A stretch of DNA of 64,000 nucleotides from Serratia grimesii NBRC 13537 (GTDB lineage Bacteria; Pseudomonadota; Gammaproteobacteria; Enterobacterales; Enterobacteriaceae). The stretch lies in NCBI RefSeq assembly GCF_001590905.1, contig NZ_BCTT01000014.1, positions 186,001-250,000 of the forward strand, read 5' to 3'. The translations under genes and the position numbers were made by a program. Under the pieces are notes generated by a model. That model was given only the letters and a program-made list of their open reading frames with translations. It had not been told where the DNA came from and made no database searches. Shown here one piece after another: positions 8,350-20,079 of this stretch (the first letter of the stretch is position 1; each line of letters opens with the position of its first letter).

Positions 8350-9597
8350 ATGAAAACAACATTACCACCTGCGGCTCGCTTGGGTCGACAGGCGCTTTTA
8401 TTCCCTCTTTGTCTGGTGCTGTTCGAATTCGCCACCTATATCGCCAACGATATGATCCAGCCTGGCATGCTGGCGGTGGTGGCGGATTTCAACGCCGGTG
8501 AAGAGTGGGTGCCAACCTCAATGACCGCCTATCTGGCTGGCGGTATTTTCCTGCAATGGCTGCTGGGGCCATTGTCGGATCGCCGTGGTCGTCGCCCAGT
8601 GATGCTGGCTGGCGTGGCGTTCTTTATCGTCGCCTGTTTGGCCATTCTGCTAGTGACTAACATCGAGCAGTTTATCTTTATGCGTTTCTTGCAGGGAATT
8701 GGCTTGTGCTTTATCGGGGCTGTCGGTTACGCCACGATACAGGAGTCATTTGAAGAATCAGTGTGCATAAAAATTACTGCATTGATGGCCAACGTGGCGT
8801 TGATTGCCCCGCTGCTCGGGCCGCTGGCCGGTGCAGCGCTGATCCACGTCGCACCGTGGCAAAGCATGTTCGTATTGTTCGCCGCATTAGCCGCTTTTGC
8901 TTTTTACGGTTTGTGGAAGGCGATGCCGGAAACGGCCTCGTTGCAGGGTGAAAAACTCTCGGCGGCCAATCTGTGGCGTGATTATCGCCAGGTGCTAACC
9001 AACCGTCGTTTTGTCTGTGGGGCGCTGGCTATCGGTTTCGCCAGCCTGCCGCTACTGGCCTGGATTGCCCAATCGCCCGTGATCCTGATCAGCGGCGAGT
9101 CGCTGTCGACGCTGGATTACGGTCTTCTGCAAATCCCGGTATTTGGCGCGTTGATCCTCGGCAACCTGACACTGGCACGTATGACCGGTAAGAACAGTGT
9201 ACAACGTTTGATCAAAATCGGTGCGGCACCCATGATGCTGGGGCTGTTGGTCGCAGCACTGGCCACGCTATTCTCTAGCCACGCTTATCTGTGGATGACC
9301 GCAGGTTTGAGCCTGTACGCTTACGGTATTGGGCTGGCTAACGCGGGGTTGTACCGCCTGACGCTGTTTTCCAGCAACGTCAGTAAAGGTACCGTCTCCG
9401 CCACCATGGGTATGTTGAGCATGATGGTGTTTACCGTCGGCATCGAACTGGCGAAAGTGGCCTACGTGTGGGGCGGCAGTGGGTTGTTCAATCTGTTCAA
9501 CCTGGTGAGCGGACTGTGTTGGCTGGCACTGGTAGCGCTGTTCCTCAGCAAACGCCGCAGTGGCGACGCCACCCCGACGCCTAACGCTGCGCTGTAA
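8350..9597 (+). CDS. mdfA: MFS multidrug transporter MdfA
   Basis: MdfA is a proton-coupled drug/H+ and Na+(K+)/H+ antiporter of the inner membrane with twelve transmembrane helices. It exports chloramphenicol and lipophilic cations and aids alkaline tolerance. The 415-residue protein follows E. coli MdfA (410 aa) throughout. It retains the acidic residues Glu26 and Asp34 in helix 1 ([17 protein letters not shown]) and Arg112 in [19 protein letters not shown]. The motif-A loop [14 protein letters not shown] is present. It is a single gene between divergent wecH and convergent selB, with a perfect hairpin just after its stop. The C-terminal tail is slightly longer than in E. coli. Confidence 0.96.
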   Translation: MKTTLPPAARLGRQALLFPLCLVLFEFATYIANDMIQPGMLAVVADFNAGEEWVPTSMTAYLAGGIFLQWLLGPLSDRRGRRPVMLAGVAFFIVACLAILLVTNIEQFIFMRFLQGIGLCFIGAVGYATIQESFEESVCIKITALMANVALIAPLLGPLAGAALIHVAPWQSMFVLFAALAAFAFYGLWKAMPETASLQGEKLSAANLWRDYRQVLTNRRFVCGALAIGFASLPLLAWIAQSPVILISGESLSTLDYGLLQIPVFGALILGNLTLARMTGKNSVQRLIKIGAAPMMLGLLVAALATLFSSHAYLWMTAGLSLYAYGIGLANAGLYRLTLFSSNVSKGTVSATMGMLSMMVFTVGIELAKVAYVWGGSGLFNLFNLVSGLCWLALVALFLSKRRSGDATPTPNAAL

Positions 9598-9600
9598 TCC

Positions 9601-9622
9601 AAGCGGGGCAGCGGCCCCGCTT
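9601..9622. terminator. Hairpin between convergent mdfA and selB
   Basis: AAGCGGGGC and GCCCCGCTT form a perfect 9-base-pair stem around AGCG, between the two convergent genes and touching the selB stop codon. It could end transcription from both sides, though no long T-run follows. Confidence 0.55.
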
Positions 9623-11462
9623 ACCCACCAAATAGGCCGCCGTCTCGCAGCAGATGCTGGTTTCCCTTGCGGCGGGTGAAACCGCTGCGATCAAAGAATT
9701 CCAATACCTGAATCGCCAGCTTGCGGCCAACACCGAGCCGATCGCGGAAATCCGCCGCGTTCGCGCTGCCCTGCGCCGCATCAAGCTCACGGATCAGCGC
9801 AGCGAACTGTTCGATACGTTGGCTGAGGTAGTAACGATCTACCACCACTGCCGTGACATGGCCCAACTGGGCCGCTTTACGCAGCGTCGCCCGCACCCGC
9901 GCCTCGCCCTCACCCAATTCAGCCGCCAGATCACGCACCCACCAAGCCTCGTCACCGAACAGTGGCTCGATACGTACCCACAGAGCTAGTTCTTCCGCAT
10001 TGAACGACAAGCCGTGTTCCGGCAGGTGCAGCCAGCCACGCGTGTTGTTTAATAACCCATCGGCCAGCAACCGATCGATCATCATAAACACCAGAGGTTC
10101 AGAAAGCTGTGGCAAGGCCATACGCCGCAACCGTGCACGCCCAAGACCGAGTTGATCGGCATGCTGCTGGTGATACTCAGCCAATAGTTGCAACAGCTTT
10201 TGTTGGCCCTGCAGCACATTCTCTTGCGCCAGTGCCATATCGCCGGCAATCAGCAATTCATGGTCTGCCAACATCGCTGCCAGCTCGCTGTCGGTGAGTT
10301 GTCGCGCCCAGGCAAAAGCAGCCAGATCCAGTGCCCCATTGGGCAGATGCAGTGCCAACGCCTGCCGGTCATCGCCTGCCTGCGCCAGTGCAACCAGCCA
10401 AGCCAGATACTCAGGCTGGCGCTTACCGCGCTTTGGCGTGGTCAAACTCAGAACCCGTGCGCCGCCCAAGGTGTGGCGAGCACCAATATCCCGCAGAACC
10501 AGCCGATCGTTTTCGGCCAACCATAGCGGGCGATCAAGAATGAGCTCAGCCAGTTCTTCATTCAACAGCGAAATCCGCCCGGTGATATGGCTGGCAGCAT
10601 GATGCAGATGCAGTGGCTGCCAGTGCTTTATCGGCTGGTCAGCATCCAGCCGGACCAGAATGCGCTCGGCGGCAACCCGTGGCTTTTTCGCCAGCAGCCA
10701 GTCACCCCGTGCTACCTGTTCTTTACTGACGTCACCGCTGATATTCAGCGCAATACGCTGCCCGGCTTGTGCCTGCTCAACCTGTTGGTTCTGGGCGTGC
10801 AGACCACGTACCCGTACTGGAGAATCTACGCCAGTCAGCCACAACTGGTCACCCACAGCTACCTTTCCACCCAGCGCAGTACCCGTCACCACCAGACCTG
10901 CGCCTTTCACACTGAACGCACGATCCACCGCCAGGCGGAAACGGCGCGTCAACGCATGTTCGTCAGGCTGTAATGCCAACAAATGCTCACGCAACACGTC
11001 GATGCCCTGAGCCTGTTGCGCAGCGGTAACGAACACGGGCGTTTGATACCAACCCTGCTGCGCCAGTTCGTCGCCAATCTGCAACCGCACCTCGTCAACA
11101 CGCACGTCATCTACCCGGTCGGCTTTGGTCAGTACCACTGTCAATGCCGGGCGGCCACTCAAACGCAGGATAGCCAGATGCTCCCGGGTCTGTGCCATGA
11201 TGCCGTCGTCGCAGGCCACTACCAGCAACGCATGGTCAATGCCGCCAACGCCTGCCAGCATATTGGCGAGGAATTTTTCATGGCCAGGCACATCAATAAA
11301 ACCTAATACCCGGCCATCAGGCTGCGGCCAGTAGGCATAGCCCAGATCGATGGTCATGCCACGGCGTTTTTCTTCCGGCAGGCGATCCGCATTGATCCCG
11401 GAGATCGCCTGGAGCAGGGTCGTTTTGCCATGATCGACATGACCTGCGGTGGCAATAATCAT
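9621..11462 (-). CDS. selB: Selenocysteine-specific elongation factor SelB
   Basis: SelB is the GTP-binding factor that carries Sec-tRNA to UGA codons by binding the mRNA SECIS hairpin. The 613-residue length equals the E. coli protein within one residue. The EF-Tu-like GTPase domain shows GHVDHGKT at 7-14 (P-loop), [10 protein letters not shown] (switch II) and [10 protein letters not shown]. Beta-barrel domains follow, then a C-terminal RNA-binding half made of winged helices (roughly 380-613). Its start overlaps the selA stop by 4 bases (ATGA), so translation is coupled. The client selenoprotein gene fdoG lies only 8 kb upstream on the same strand, which is a closer linkage than in E. coli. 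Confidence 0.97.
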   Translation of the reverse strand: MIIATAGHVDHGKTTLLQAISGINADRLPEEKRRGMTIDLGYAYWPQPDGRVLGFIDVPGHEKFLANMLAGVGGIDHALLVVACDDGIMAQTREHLAILRLSGRPALTVVLTKADRVDDVRVDEVRLQIGDELAQQGWYQTPVFVTAAQQAQGIDVLREHLLALQPDEHALTRRFRLAVDRAFSVKGAGLVVTGTALGGKVAVGDQLWLTGVDSPVRVRGLHAQNQQVEQAQAGQRIALNISGDVSKEQVARGDWLLAKKPRVAAERILVRLDADQPIKHWQPLHLHHAASHITGRISLLNEELAELILDRPLWLAENDRLVLRDIGARHTLGGARVLSLTTPKRGKRQPEYLAWLVALAQAGDDRQALALHLPNGALDLAAFAWARQLTDSELAAMLADHELLIAGDMALAQENVLQGQQKLLQLLAEYHQQHADQLGLGRARLRRMALPQLSEPLVFMMIDRLLADGLLNNTRGWLHLPEHGLSFNAEELALWVRIEPLFGDEAWWVRDLAAELGEGEARVRATLRKAAQLGHVTAVVVDRYYLSQRIEQFAALIRELDAAQGSANAADFRDRLGVGRKLAIQVLEFFDRSGFTRRKGNQHLLRDGGLFGG

Positions 11463-12850
11463 GCGCTCAATGCCTCAATCAGCGTATCTTCCTGTTCCAG
11501 ACAGCGCAGATCGAGCCATAGCCTGCCATCATTAATTCGGCCAATCACCGGTTGCGGCAAACGACGCCAACGCTCAGCCAATGCCTCCAGGGTCGCGCCA
11601 CGACCGTCGAGCGGCTCAAAGGTCAACGCATAACTCGGTAGCCGATCCACCGGCAACGAACCGCTGCCAATCTGCGACCAACAGGGTTCGGCTCGCAGGC
11701 AGAAATGCTCACTGAACTGCGGTTTGAGAACCTGTAACAGACGTACTGCCGCGTCTTCCATTGCCTGTTGTGGGCGAGTTAATAAACGCAGCGTCGGCAG
11801 ATGATCCGCCAGCAGTTCGGGTTGCTGATAGAGGCGCAAGGTGGCCTCCAGCGCAGCCAACGTCAGCTTGCCAACGCGCAGTGCGCGCTTCAGTGGGTGC
11901 TGTTGCAACCGGTCAATCAGCGCCTTTTTACCGACGATGATGCCGGCCTGCGGGCCGCCCAGCAATTTGTCACCAGAGAATGTCACCAGATCCACCCCGG
12001 CCACCAGCAGCCGCTGTGGCATAGGCTCGGCCGGCAGGCCGTACTGCGCCATATCAATCAGCGAGCCACTGCCCAGATCGGTCGCCGTTGGCAGGCCATG
12101 TTCTGCGCCAAGCTGCGCCAGTTCAGCTTCATCAACTGCAGCGGTAAATCCTTGAATACTGTAGTTGCTGGTATGCACCTTCATCAGCAGGCCAGTTTGC
12201 TCGTTAATCGCATTGCGGTAGTCTTTCAGATGAGTACGGTTGGTGGTGCCCACCTCGACCAATTGGCAGCCCGCCTGGCGCATCACGTCGGGTATACGGA
12301 AAGCCCCGCCAATCTCTACCAGTTCACCACGCGACACGACCACCTGCTTACCCGGTGCGACCGCCGCTAACATCAGCAACACCGCTGCCGCATTGTTATT
12401 GACGATGCAGGCATCTTCCGCACCAGTCAGTTGGCACAGCAAATCTGCGACAGCACGGTCACGATGCCCCCGGCCGGCGCCATCAAGATCGTATTCCAAC
12501 GTCACCGCCGATCCCATTGAACGCGTCACCGCCTCAATAGCCGGTTGCGCCAGTAAGGCACGACCAAGGTTAGTGTGCAGCACGGTGCCGCTCAGATTGA
12601 AAACTGGCGCCAATGCCGAACGCTGCTGTTGCATCAACGCAGTGCAGAGCGCCTGCGGCCAGTCACCACACCAGTCAGGTAACTTCTGATGTTGTTTTAT
12701 CGTCTCACGCGCCTGCCATTGCAGTTGGCGCAGCAACTCGCTTATCAGCGTTTGACCATGCTGCGCCACTAACGGCTCGATCGCAGGGTCACGCAGTAGG
12801 CGGTCAATGGCGGGTAATTGGCTGTAAAGATGCTGGGATTCAGTGCTCAT
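11459..12850 (-). CDS. selA: L-seryl-tRNA(Sec) selenium transferase SelA
   Basis: SelA is a pyridoxal-phosphate enzyme that converts seryl-tRNA(Sec) to selenocysteyl-tRNA using selenophosphate. The 463-residue protein equals the E. coli length. Landmarks are [16 protein letters not shown] near residue 80, the [18 protein letters not shown] segment, and the PLP-lysine motif [15 protein letters not shown] near residue 295. It forms a two-gene operon with selB through an ATGA overlap. selC (tRNA-Sec) and selD are not in the window. Confidence 0.97.
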   Translation of the reverse strand: MSTESQHLYSQLPAIDRLLRDPAIEPLVAQHGQTLISELLRQLQWQARETIKQHQKLPDWCGDWPQALCTALMQQQRSALAPVFNLSGTVLHTNLGRALLAQPAIEAVTRSMGSAVTLEYDLDGAGRGHRDRAVADLLCQLTGAEDACIVNNNAAAVLLMLAAVAPGKQVVVSRGELVEIGGAFRIPDVMRQAGCQLVEVGTTNRTHLKDYRNAINEQTGLLMKVHTSNYSIQGFTAAVDEAELAQLGAEHGLPTATDLGSGSLIDMAQYGLPAEPMPQRLLVAGVDLVTFSGDKLLGGPQAGIIVGKKALIDRLQQHPLKRALRVGKLTLAALEATLRLYQQPELLADHLPTLRLLTRPQQAMEDAAVRLLQVLKPQFSEHFCLRAEPCWSQIGSGSLPVDRLPSYALTFEPLDGRGATLEALAERWRRLPQPVIGRINDGRLWLDLRCLEQEDTLIEALSA

Positions 12851-12891
12851 GGTCGCTCGGTTTAAGTGTTATGGTCTCGGCATAAAGCAGA

Positions 12892-12909
12892 ACCCCGCCG
12901 CAGCGGGGT
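12892..12909 (-). terminator. Terminator after yibF
   Basis: ACCCCGC and GCGGGGT form a GC-rich hairpin around a short loop, 10 bases beyond the yibF stop in the direction of its transcription. On that strand it is followed by TTCTGCTTTATG. It separates yibF from selA. Confidence 0.6.
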
Positions 12910-12918
12910 GAGAGAAGA

Positions 12919-13524
12919 TCAGGGGGGCATCGTGCGGGCAAAACTTTCGCGGGCAAACAAGCGTTCGGCCAGTTTGATCAACGCAGGGCGCTCGACGCAC
13001 CAATTGGGCATGATACGACGGAAATTGAGATAACCCAGCGCGCAACCGGTCGCAATATCCGCCAGTGTCAGCGTTTCGGTGTTCAACAGCTTTTTTTCCT
13101 GCGCCAGTTTTTCCAGCGCGTCCAGCCCGTGCGTCAGCTTGGCACGCTGGCGCAGGATCCAATTTTCATCCTGTTTATCCGACACCCGCTTGCTCTCGCG
13201 GTACAGCGTGGCAGCGGCCTCGGTCACGCCATCCGCCAAGGCTTCCACCTGACGTATGTGCAGCGCCGACAGGCGATCGGCAGGTAAAAATGACGGAGCA
13301 GCGGGCAGGGTTTCAAGGTATTCGGCGATCACGCGCGAGTCGTAAAATACCGCACCGTCGTCGGCCACCAACACCGGTACCTTGGCGAGCGGATTTAGCT
13401 CTACCACCCGGCTGCCCGGCTCATAGGGCGGATCGTTAACAAATTCGAACGCGATCCCCTTTTCCAGCAGCATCACGGAAATCTTGCGGACAAAAGGGCT
13501 GGTGTAACTGCCAATAAGCTTCAT
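12919..13524 (-). CDS. yibF: Glutathione S-transferase family protein YibF
   Basis: This 201-residue soluble protein has an N-terminal thioredoxin-like GST domain (MKLIGSYTSPFVRKISVMLLEKGI, NPLAKVPVLV, DSRVIAEYLE) and a C-terminal helical domain ending ALGYLNFRRIMPNWCV...RESFARTMPP. It matches E. coli YibF end to end. The ATG at 13524 follows GAGGGGAAG; a 9-residue in-frame upstream extension is rejected because homology starts at MKLIGSY. The selB-selA-yibF order is the same as in E. coli, but no functional tie to selenium metabolism is shown. Substrate is unknown. Confidence 0.93.
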   Translation of the reverse strand: MKLIGSYTSPFVRKISVMLLEKGIAFEFVNDPPYEPGSRVVELNPLAKVPVLVADDGAVFYDSRVIAEYLETLPAAPSFLPADRLSALHIRQVEALADGVTEAAATLYRESKRVSDKQDENWILRQRAKLTHGLDALEKLAQEKKLLNTETLTLADIATGCALGYLNFRRIMPNWCVERPALIKLAERLFARESFARTMPP

Positions 13525-13558
13525 CAGTCTTCCCCTCGGCTTGCAAACCACAGCGTTG

Positions 13559-14206
13559 TTATTTCACCGCCAGCGAGTCGATAATCCGCTGAACCAGCGC
13601 TTGATGCGCCTCCGGCGTTTTAGCCGGTGACAACATTTGCAACGTCACCACCCGCTTATTGAACACCGTTAGCACGATGGTGGACACCACCTTCTGCCCG
13701 TTGACGCTCTGTTCGGTATCCACCCGATGGAATTTCTGTTTGCCAACGGTGAACGTCTCTTCTTTGGTGGTCTGGATATTTTGATAGCGATCCCCGAGCT
13801 CGGTGATAATGCTCTGTGTGAGCTCTTTCAGCATTTTATCGCTGGTATTGAGCTTCATGTCATCAGGCGGGATCACTTCGGAAGATACCGTACTCTGGCG
13901 CGATTTACCGTCGAGGAAGCGTTGAATAGTCGACTTGTTGTCGTTAATGATGCCGCTGTTCTTGGTCTGATCGCTAAAACCCGGCGGCAGTTCAAAGGTA
14001 ATATTGCCCTTCTGCAGCAAGACTTTCAGCCCGGGAGCCGGTGCAGGTGGGGTTTCCACTACCGGTGGTGGCGGTGCCGGTTGCGTGACGGTCGGTTTGG
14101 TATCCGGCTTTGGTACTGCCGGTTTGGTATCGTCCTTGTTGTCACAGGCCGTCAGCCCGATAGCGACAACAGCAACCGCAGTGAATTTCGCAATGGTCTT
14201 CAACAT
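13559..14206 (-). CDS. DcrB-like lipoprotein
   Basis: This 215-residue lipoprotein has a signal ending in the lipobox GLTAC (Cys about residue 21, followed by DNKDD). A proline- and threonine-rich linker follows, then a domain of about 150 residues related to DcrB (ITFELPPGFSDQTKNSGIINDN, VSTIVLTVFNKRVVTLQM). DcrB of E. coli is a periplasmic lipoprotein needed by phages C1 and C6 and involved in lipoprotein maturation; that this protein shares the role is not shown. The ATG at 14206 has AAAGGGACGG upstream, and the signal peptide supports it over the longer reading. It stands between yibF and fdhE on the same strand but shows no clear functional link. Confidence 0.8.
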   Translation of the reverse strand: MLKTIAKFTAVAVVAIGLTACDNKDDTKPAVPKPDTKPTVTQPAPPPPVVETPPAPAPGLKVLLQKGNITFELPPGFSDQTKNSGIINDNKSTIQRFLDGKSRQSTVSSEVIPPDDMKLNTSDKMLKELTQSIITELGDRYQNIQTTKEETFTVGKQKFHRVDTEQSVNGQKVVSTIVLTVFNKRVVTLQMLSPAKTPEAHQALVQRIIDSLAVK

Positions 14207-14345
14207 CGTCCGTCCCTTTCCTTTCGCTTCGCGCGTCATTGCGTAAACGTAGCAAGTCACCCCGGCGAATGCCAGAAGCCCAGTCTGAAATTAATCATCC
14301 GATAAATGATAAGGGCCGAATATATTCAGCCCATAAAGCCAGATA

Positions 14346-15275
14346 TTACGAACCTGGGAACAGGAATGGGTTGATGCTGCTGCGGGCAAAACCTTCGTCT
14401 TCCATTTTGGCATCAAGCACCAGCGTGGCCAAATCATCCGCCACCGCCTCAACTTGCGGGTCTTTTTCCTGATACAAAATTTTCAGGTAGGTACCGCAGT
14501 CACCGCAGCTCTCCGCCTTCACTGCAGCCAGTTCGCTGTCCAACGACCAGTAGTTGAGATCGCGGGTCTGTTCGCAGTTACTGCATTTTATCCGCACCAC
14601 ATGCCACTCGCTTTCACACAAGTTACAGTGCAAATAGCGTAGACCGCTGACGGTGCCAATATGCACGACACTGGCTACCGGGATGCTACCGCACACTGGA
14701 CAGAATTGGCGATGCTCACCATATTCAGCCCGTGCTTTACCCGGGATCTGGCTGGCCATCTGCGCCCAATAGAGGGATAACGCGGCCCAGATAAACGGCG
14801 CCTTCTCACTGCCAATCTTGCCGAAATCCTGATTAAGCAACGCCTGAGCCATCAGTTCCAACTCATGTGCCGATGCCTTTTCCAGATTATCCAGCACGGC
14901 CAGAATATGCTCTGGTGCTTCAGGACGCAGCTCTGCGATCAGCGAGCTCAACAGCTTGTGCCAATGCTCACTACGTGGGTAAACGCTCAGGTCCAATGGT
15001 GGCTTGCCACTAGCAGCCCCTTGCTGCAACGCGTCGGTAAGATCAAGCTGTAGCGGGTTGTCGTGTAAGGCGTGATGCTGTGCTTCGGCCAGTTGTGCAG
15101 CGAAGTTCAGATAGTCGCCCAGCGGGTTGTCGGTCGCCAACTTGCGAAGACGCTCGGCACGGCGGCTATATAGGCTTTTCAGATTCGCGAAAAGTAACGG
15201 CGGGATGGTTTCCGCCGTTGTGGACTTCTCGCGCTGTGCCCCTAGTTGCTCTTTAGGAACAATGCGGATACTCAT
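14346..15275 (-). CDS. fdhE: Formate dehydrogenase accessory protein FdhE
   Basis: FdhE is a cytoplasmic maturation factor that interacts with the catalytic subunits of respiratory formate dehydrogenases before Tat export. The 309-residue protein matches the E. coli length. Four zinc/iron-binding CxxC pairs are visible in the second half: [23 protein letters not shown] and SCGDCGTY. Its ATG overlaps the fdoI stop (TGATG), so it is the last gene of the fdoGHI-fdhE operon, with coupled translation. The same order exists in E. coli. Confidence 0.96.
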   Translation of the reverse strand: MSIRIVPKEQLGAQREKSTTAETIPPLLFANLKSLYSRRAERLRKLATDNPLGDYLNFAAQLAEAQHHALHDNPLQLDLTDALQQGAASGKPPLDLSVYPRSEHWHKLLSSLIAELRPEAPEHILAVLDNLEKASAHELELMAQALLNQDFGKIGSEKAPFIWAALSLYWAQMASQIPGKARAEYGEHRQFCPVCGSIPVASVVHIGTVSGLRYLHCNLCESEWHVVRIKCSNCEQTRDLNYWSLDSELAAVKAESCGDCGTYLKILYQEKDPQVEAVADDLATLVLDAKMEDEGFARSSINPFLFPGS

Positions 15276-15910
15276 CAGGGTTTGTCTTCCTGTTGTTTCT
15301 CGCGGACCTCTCGGTACCAGCGCGGGTGATGTTTTTTAGCCCAGGCCGCCGGCACCCAGCCTTCCACCATGGCAGTAATGGTGCCTTTTACCCAAAGCGC
15401 GGCGTAAATGTGCACCATAATCACGATGATAAGACCAACAGCCGCCAGTGAATGCACCAACAGCGCAATACGGATCAGCGGTATCGGGAATGATGGCGCA
15501 AAGTACGGCCGCCAGATCACCACACCGCTGGCCAGCAGCAGCACCAGACTAATGATTGCCGCCCAGAATACGCACTTCTGACCGAAATTATAACGTCCGG
15601 TGTCACCCACTTCCTCGTTCATGACGATTTTTTGGATGTTTTTGGCCCAGACGATGTCTTCGCGATTGATCAGATTATGCTTCCAGTAACGCAAGAACAT
15701 CAGCAGGAAGGCCGCAAACATAATCACCCCGACAAAGGGGTGCAGAATACGCGCCAACTGCGGCGTGCCGAGAATGTTCATCAACCAATTGAAGGAGGGG
15801 AAGAAGAACCCCAGCCCGCTGATGGCGGCGAACACAAAGCAGAACGCCACTATCCAATGGTTGATTCGCTCCGGCGCGCTATAACGCTGAATACGCTTTT
15901 CCTTCTTCAT
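15275..15910 (-). CDS. fdoI: Formate dehydrogenase-O cytochrome b556 (gamma) subunit
   Basis: FdoI is the di-heme membrane anchor that passes electrons from the FdoGH module to the quinone pool. The 211-residue protein starts [21 protein letters not shown] and has four hydrophobic helices: [48 protein letters not shown] and [15 protein letters not shown]. Histidines for heme ligation sit in INHW, LHPF and MVHIY. It overlaps fdoH by 4 bases (ATGA) and fdhE by 1, a tightly coupled operon. Confidence 0.96.
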   Translation of the reverse strand: MKKEKRIQRYSAPERINHWIVAFCFVFAAISGLGFFFPSFNWLMNILGTPQLARILHPFVGVIMFAAFLLMFLRYWKHNLINREDIVWAKNIQKIVMNEEVGDTGRYNFGQKCVFWAAIISLVLLLASGVVIWRPYFAPSFPIPLIRIALLVHSLAAVGLIIVIMVHIYAALWVKGTITAMVEGWVPAAWAKKHHPRWYREVREKQQEDKP

Positions 15911-16806
15911 TTGCGCGTCTCCTCATCGTGCGGCTCATCGTCTTCGTCCTCGTCGACGCGGTTAGGACCGACACCGACATAGTGGAATACGCTGGCTGCA
16001 AAGGTAGCGGCAAAGCCGATGGCCGCCAGGGGCTTCCACACGCCTTTCCAGAACGTGATCGCCGGGCTGATCGTCGGGTTATCCGGCAAACCGTGATAAA
16101 GCTGCGGTTTGTCGGCATGGTGCAGCACATACATCACATGGGTGCCGCCCACGCCCGCCGGATCGTACAGACCGGCGTTCTGATAACCACGAGAGTTCAG
16201 CTCGCTGACGCGTTCGGCGGCTACCTCCTTCATGGCGTCCTTGGTACCGAAATGGATGGCACCGGTTGGACAGGTCTTCACACAGGCTGGTTCCTGGCCG
16301 ACATCAACGCGATCGACGCACAGGGTACATTTGTATACCCGGTTGTCGTCCTTGTTCATGCGCGGCACATCGAACGGGCAACCAGCGATACAGTAACCAC
16401 AGCCGATACAGTGCTCGGACTGGAAGTCGACAATGCCGTTGGCGTACTGGATGATCGCCCCTTCCGACGGGCATGCCTTCAGGCAGCCCGGATCGGCACA
16501 GTGCATGCAGCCGTCTTTGCGGATCAGCCACTCCAGCTTGCCGTTTTCCTCCACTTCGGAGAAGCGCATCACCGTCCACGACTTGGCGGTCAGATCGGCA
16601 GGGTTATCGTACACCCCGACGTTGTGACCGATTTCATCGCGGATGTCGTTCCATTCAGAACACGCCACCTGACAGGCCTTACAGCCGATACAGGTGGTGA
16701 CATCGATCAGTTTAGCCACTTCTTCCTGGTGGTCACGGGCGCGGGGCGCCGGCGTGAAGCCATTGGTGGCGGATTTACGAATGATGTCTTGAGATTGCAT
16801 TGCCAT
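15907..16806 (-). CDS. fdoH: Formate dehydrogenase-O iron-sulfur (beta) subunit
   Basis: FdoH carries four [4Fe-4S] clusters that wire the FdoG active site to FdoI. The 299-residue protein has the expected cysteine groups ([67 protein letters not shown]). A single C-terminal transmembrane helix around 255-275 ([20 protein letters not shown]) anchors it with its cofactor domain in the periplasm. It begins 12 bases after fdoG. The acidic tail [11 protein letters not shown] on the cytoplasmic side is distinctive but not worrying. Confidence 0.97.
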   Translation of the reverse strand: MAMQSQDIIRKSATNGFTPAPRARDHQEEVAKLIDVTTCIGCKACQVACSEWNDIRDEIGHNVGVYDNPADLTAKSWTVMRFSEVEENGKLEWLIRKDGCMHCADPGCLKACPSEGAIIQYANGIVDFQSEHCIGCGYCIAGCPFDVPRMNKDDNRVYKCTLCVDRVDVGQEPACVKTCPTGAIHFGTKDAMKEVAAERVSELNSRGYQNAGLYDPAGVGGTHVMYVLHHADKPQLYHGLPDNPTISPAITFWKGVWKPLAAIGFAATFAASVFHYVGVGPNRVDEDEDDEPHDEETRK

Positions 16807-16818
16807 AATTCGTCTCCG

Positions 16819-19800
16819 TTACACCTTTTCCACGTTAACCAGGAACGCCTTGAACTCTGGCGTCTGCGTATTAGCATCACCGACAAACGGCGTCAGCGTG
16901 TTAGCGATAAAGCCTTTCTTCGCTACCCCTTCGTAACCCCAGTGGATCGGGATACCGATGGTGTCCACATCCTGACCGTGCACCTGCAAGGTACGAATAC
17001 GTTTGGTTACGACAGCCTTGGCCTTGATAAAGCCGCGGTTGGAACTGACCTTCACCGTATCGCCATGCTGAATGCCTTTTTTCGCCGCCAGCGACTCGCC
17101 AATTTCCACAAACTGCTCCGGCTGCGCGATAGCGTTTAGCACCGCATGCTTGGTCCAGTAGTGGAAGTGCTCGGTCAACCGGTACGTGGTACCAACATAC
17201 GGGAACTTGTCGGAGGTCCCCATCGCCGCCAGATCGTCCTTGAACACCCTTGCCGCCGGGTTGGAAACCACGTTAGGGTGCAGCGGGTTAGTCCCGAGCG
17301 GCGTTTCAAACGGCTCGTAGTGTTCCGGGAATGGACCTTCGGCCATTTTATCGACGGCAAACAAGCGGCCCATGCCTTCCGGCTGCATGATGAATGGCCC
17401 GACGTCACTGCCTGGTGCAGCGGCGCTGTAGTCTGGGATATCTACCCCGCCCCACTTGGCACCGTCCCACTCCAGCAACTGACGTTTTGGATCCCAAGGT
17501 TTGCCTTGCGGATCAGCCGAAGCACGGTTGTACAGAATGCGGCGATTGAGCGGCCAAGCCCAGGCCCAGCCCAGCGTATTGCCAAGGCCGGATGGATCGG
17601 CATTGTCGCGGCGTGCCATTTGGTTACCGGCTTGCGTCCAGCTACCGGCGAAGATCCAACAGCCGCTGGCAGTAGTACCGTCGTCACGCAGATGCGCAAA
17701 GGTACTGAGTTGTTCACCCTTTTTCGCCAACACTTTACCGTCAGCGTCGAGGATATCTGCCAATGCCTTGCCGTTGCTTTCCATCGCCACTTCTTCCGAA
17801 GCAGGATCTTCCGGTGTCAGGTAATCCCAGGTCATGTTCAGTACCTGCTCCGGTACTGCACCACCTTCACGCGCATACATCTCACGCAGACGGATAAAGA
17901 TGCCCGCCAGGATTTCCCCGTCGTGCTTCGCCTCGCCTGGGGCATCAGCACCTTTCCAGTGCCATTGCAGCCAGCGCCCGGAGTTCACGATCGAACCGTT
18001 TTCTTCGGCGAAGCAGCTAGACGGCAGACGGAATACCTCGGTTTGAATCTTCGACGGATCGACGTCGTTGAATTCACCGTGGTTCTGCCAGAAGTTGGAC
18101 GTTTCGGTATTGAGTGGATCGATGGTCACCAGGAACTTCAGTTTTGACAGCGAGGCCACCACCTTGTTCTTGTTCGGGAACGACGCCACAGGGTTGAAGC
18201 CCTGGCAGAAGTAACCGTTGACCTTGCCTTGCGACATCAGCTCGAAGTACTGCAATACATCGTAGCCTTTGTCCCACTTCGGCAACCAGTCAAAGCCCCA
18301 GCTGTTGTCCTTCTGCGCCTTATCACCGTAGAAGCTCTTCATCATACTGACGAAGAATTTCGGGTAGTTGCTCCAATAGTTCACCTGGCCCGGCAACACC
18401 GCTTTCGGCGTGTTCGCTTTCAGGTAAGTATCGAGATCAGTCTGTTTTTCCGAAGGCAATGTCATATAGCCTGGCAGGCTCTGCGACAGCAGACCCAGAT
18501 CGGTCAGCCCCTGGATATTGGAGTGGCCACGTAGCGCGTTAACGCCACCGCCTGCCATACCCATGTTGCCGAGCAACAGCTGGATCATTGCCATAGTGCG
18601 AATGTTCTGCGCGCCGACCGAGTGCTGAGTCCAGCCCAAAGCGTACAGGAACGACGCGGTTTTATCCGCCACGCAGGTTTCAGCAATGTATTCGCACACC
18701 TTGATGAAATCTTCGGTAGGCGTACCGCAGATATTGTTCACTACCTCCGGCGTATAACGGCTGACGTGCTGTTTCAGCATGTTCCACACGCAACGCGGAT
18801 CCTGCAGCGTCAGATCACGCTTGGCAAAGCCGTTCTCATCAAGCTGGTAGTTCCAGGTGGTTTTGTCGTACTTGCGGTTTTCTGCATCGTAACCGCTGAA
18901 CAGGCCGTCTTCGAAGGTAAAGTCTTCTCGCACCAGCAAACTGGCGTTGGTGTAGGCATGAACGTATTCGCGGTTAATTTTGTCGTTGGTCATCAGGTAC
19001 AGCAAGACGCCCGACAGGAAGGCAATGTCGGTCCCTGAACGGATCGGCGTGTAAAAATCCGCCACCGATGCGGTACGGGTAAAGCGCGGATCGATCACGA
19101 TCAGCTTGGCTTTATTATGAATTTTGGCTTCCATCGCCCAGCGGAATCCCACCGGATGCGCTTCCGCCGCATTACCGCCCATGACGACAATCAGATTCGC
19201 GTTCTTGATATCAACCCAGTGGTTGGTCATCGCACCGCGACCAAATGTTGGAGCAAGACTTGCTACCGTTGGTCCGTGTCAGACACGTGCTTGGTTGTCT
19301 ACGGCAAGCATGCCGAGAGCGCGACTAAATTTTTGGGTCAAATACCCGGTTTCGTTACTGGAAGCGGAGGCACACAACATGCCGGTGCTGAGCCAGCGGT
19401 TGACGGTCACGCCCTGTTCGTTGGTTTTAACGAAATTGGCGTCACGGTCTTCTTTCATCAGCTTGGCGATGCGCGTGAAGGCGTCGTCCCAAGTGAGGCG
19501 TTGCCATTTGTCAGAGCCTGGCGCACGGTATTCTGGATACTGGAGACGGCTTGCACTGTGGATAAAGTCGACCAGACCCGCGCCTTTCGGGCAAAGCGCG
19601 CCGCGGTTGACCGGGTGATCCGGGTCGCCTTCAATGTGGAAAATGCTTTCTTTGGCGTTTTTGGCGCCATCACCAAGGCTGTACATCAACAGCCCACAGC
19701 CGACGGAACAATACGTACAGGTATTACGGGTTTCACGGGCACGCAGCAATTTGTACTGCCGGGTTTCCGCTAACGCCACTTCTGGGGCAAAACCCAGTGC

Positions 19801-19866
19801 AGCCACCGTCGTTCCTGCCATACCGCCAGCGCAGATCTTAAAGAACTGCCTTCTGCTGACCTGCAT
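16819..19866 (-). CDS. fdoG: Formate dehydrogenase-O alpha subunit, selenoprotein
   Basis: This molybdopterin selenoenzyme oxidises formate to CO2 in the periplasm. It must be read through an in-frame UGA at 19281-19279, giving 1015 residues with selenocysteine at position 196 (NQARV-U-HGPTVASL), matching E. coli FdoG. The N-terminus is a Tat signal (SRRQFFKICAGG), followed by the [4Fe-4S] ligands CTYCSVGCG and GALCPKG. The segment after the UGA (GRGAMTNHWVDIKNAN onward) follows FdoG to the end. Automatic callers would split it into two genes of 195 and 803 residues. A SECIS hairpin follows the UGA, and selA and selB are nearby. Linkage to fdhE and fdhD favours FdoG over FdnG. Confidence 0.97.
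19237..19281 (-). promoter_or_regulatory. Sec UGA codon and bacterial SECIS element in fdoG
   Basis: The 5' end is the UGA at 19281-19279. GACCAA a few bases downstream pairs with UUGGUC near 19240, and an apical stem GUAGC/GCU-type closes over a loop containing AAGUCU. The E. coli fdhF loop is AGGUCU. It keeps the G-U pair known to contact SelB. In the family this hairpin directs SelB to recode UGA. Confidence 0.85.
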
Positions 19867-20079
19867 GGGGGTCTCCTTTCACTCGCGATTGTCACATTGT
19901 TTCAAATGGCGCTTTCCCCCTTGAAGCGGGAAGCGCTAAAATTACTGTTGTTTTTACCCCATGAATTTTAAGTTACGACATGAAATCCGTAGGGTATATG
20001 TTGGTTCGGCCAGCGGCCGCCATGACGCAAAGATATTACCACAACGTACATGGGGTTGTTACAAACAGGTGCCAGTTAA

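Noticed and set aside
15928-17139. 403-codon plus-strand ORF opposite fdoH and fdoG
   Set aside because: It lies wholly antisense to two certain genes, has no ribosome site or recognisable protein, and arises from GC-rich codon use on the other strand.
19231-19281. fdoG as a pseudogene or two separate genes
   Set aside because: The stop is UGA at the exact selenocysteine position, the residues on both sides match FdoG, and a SECIS hairpin follows.
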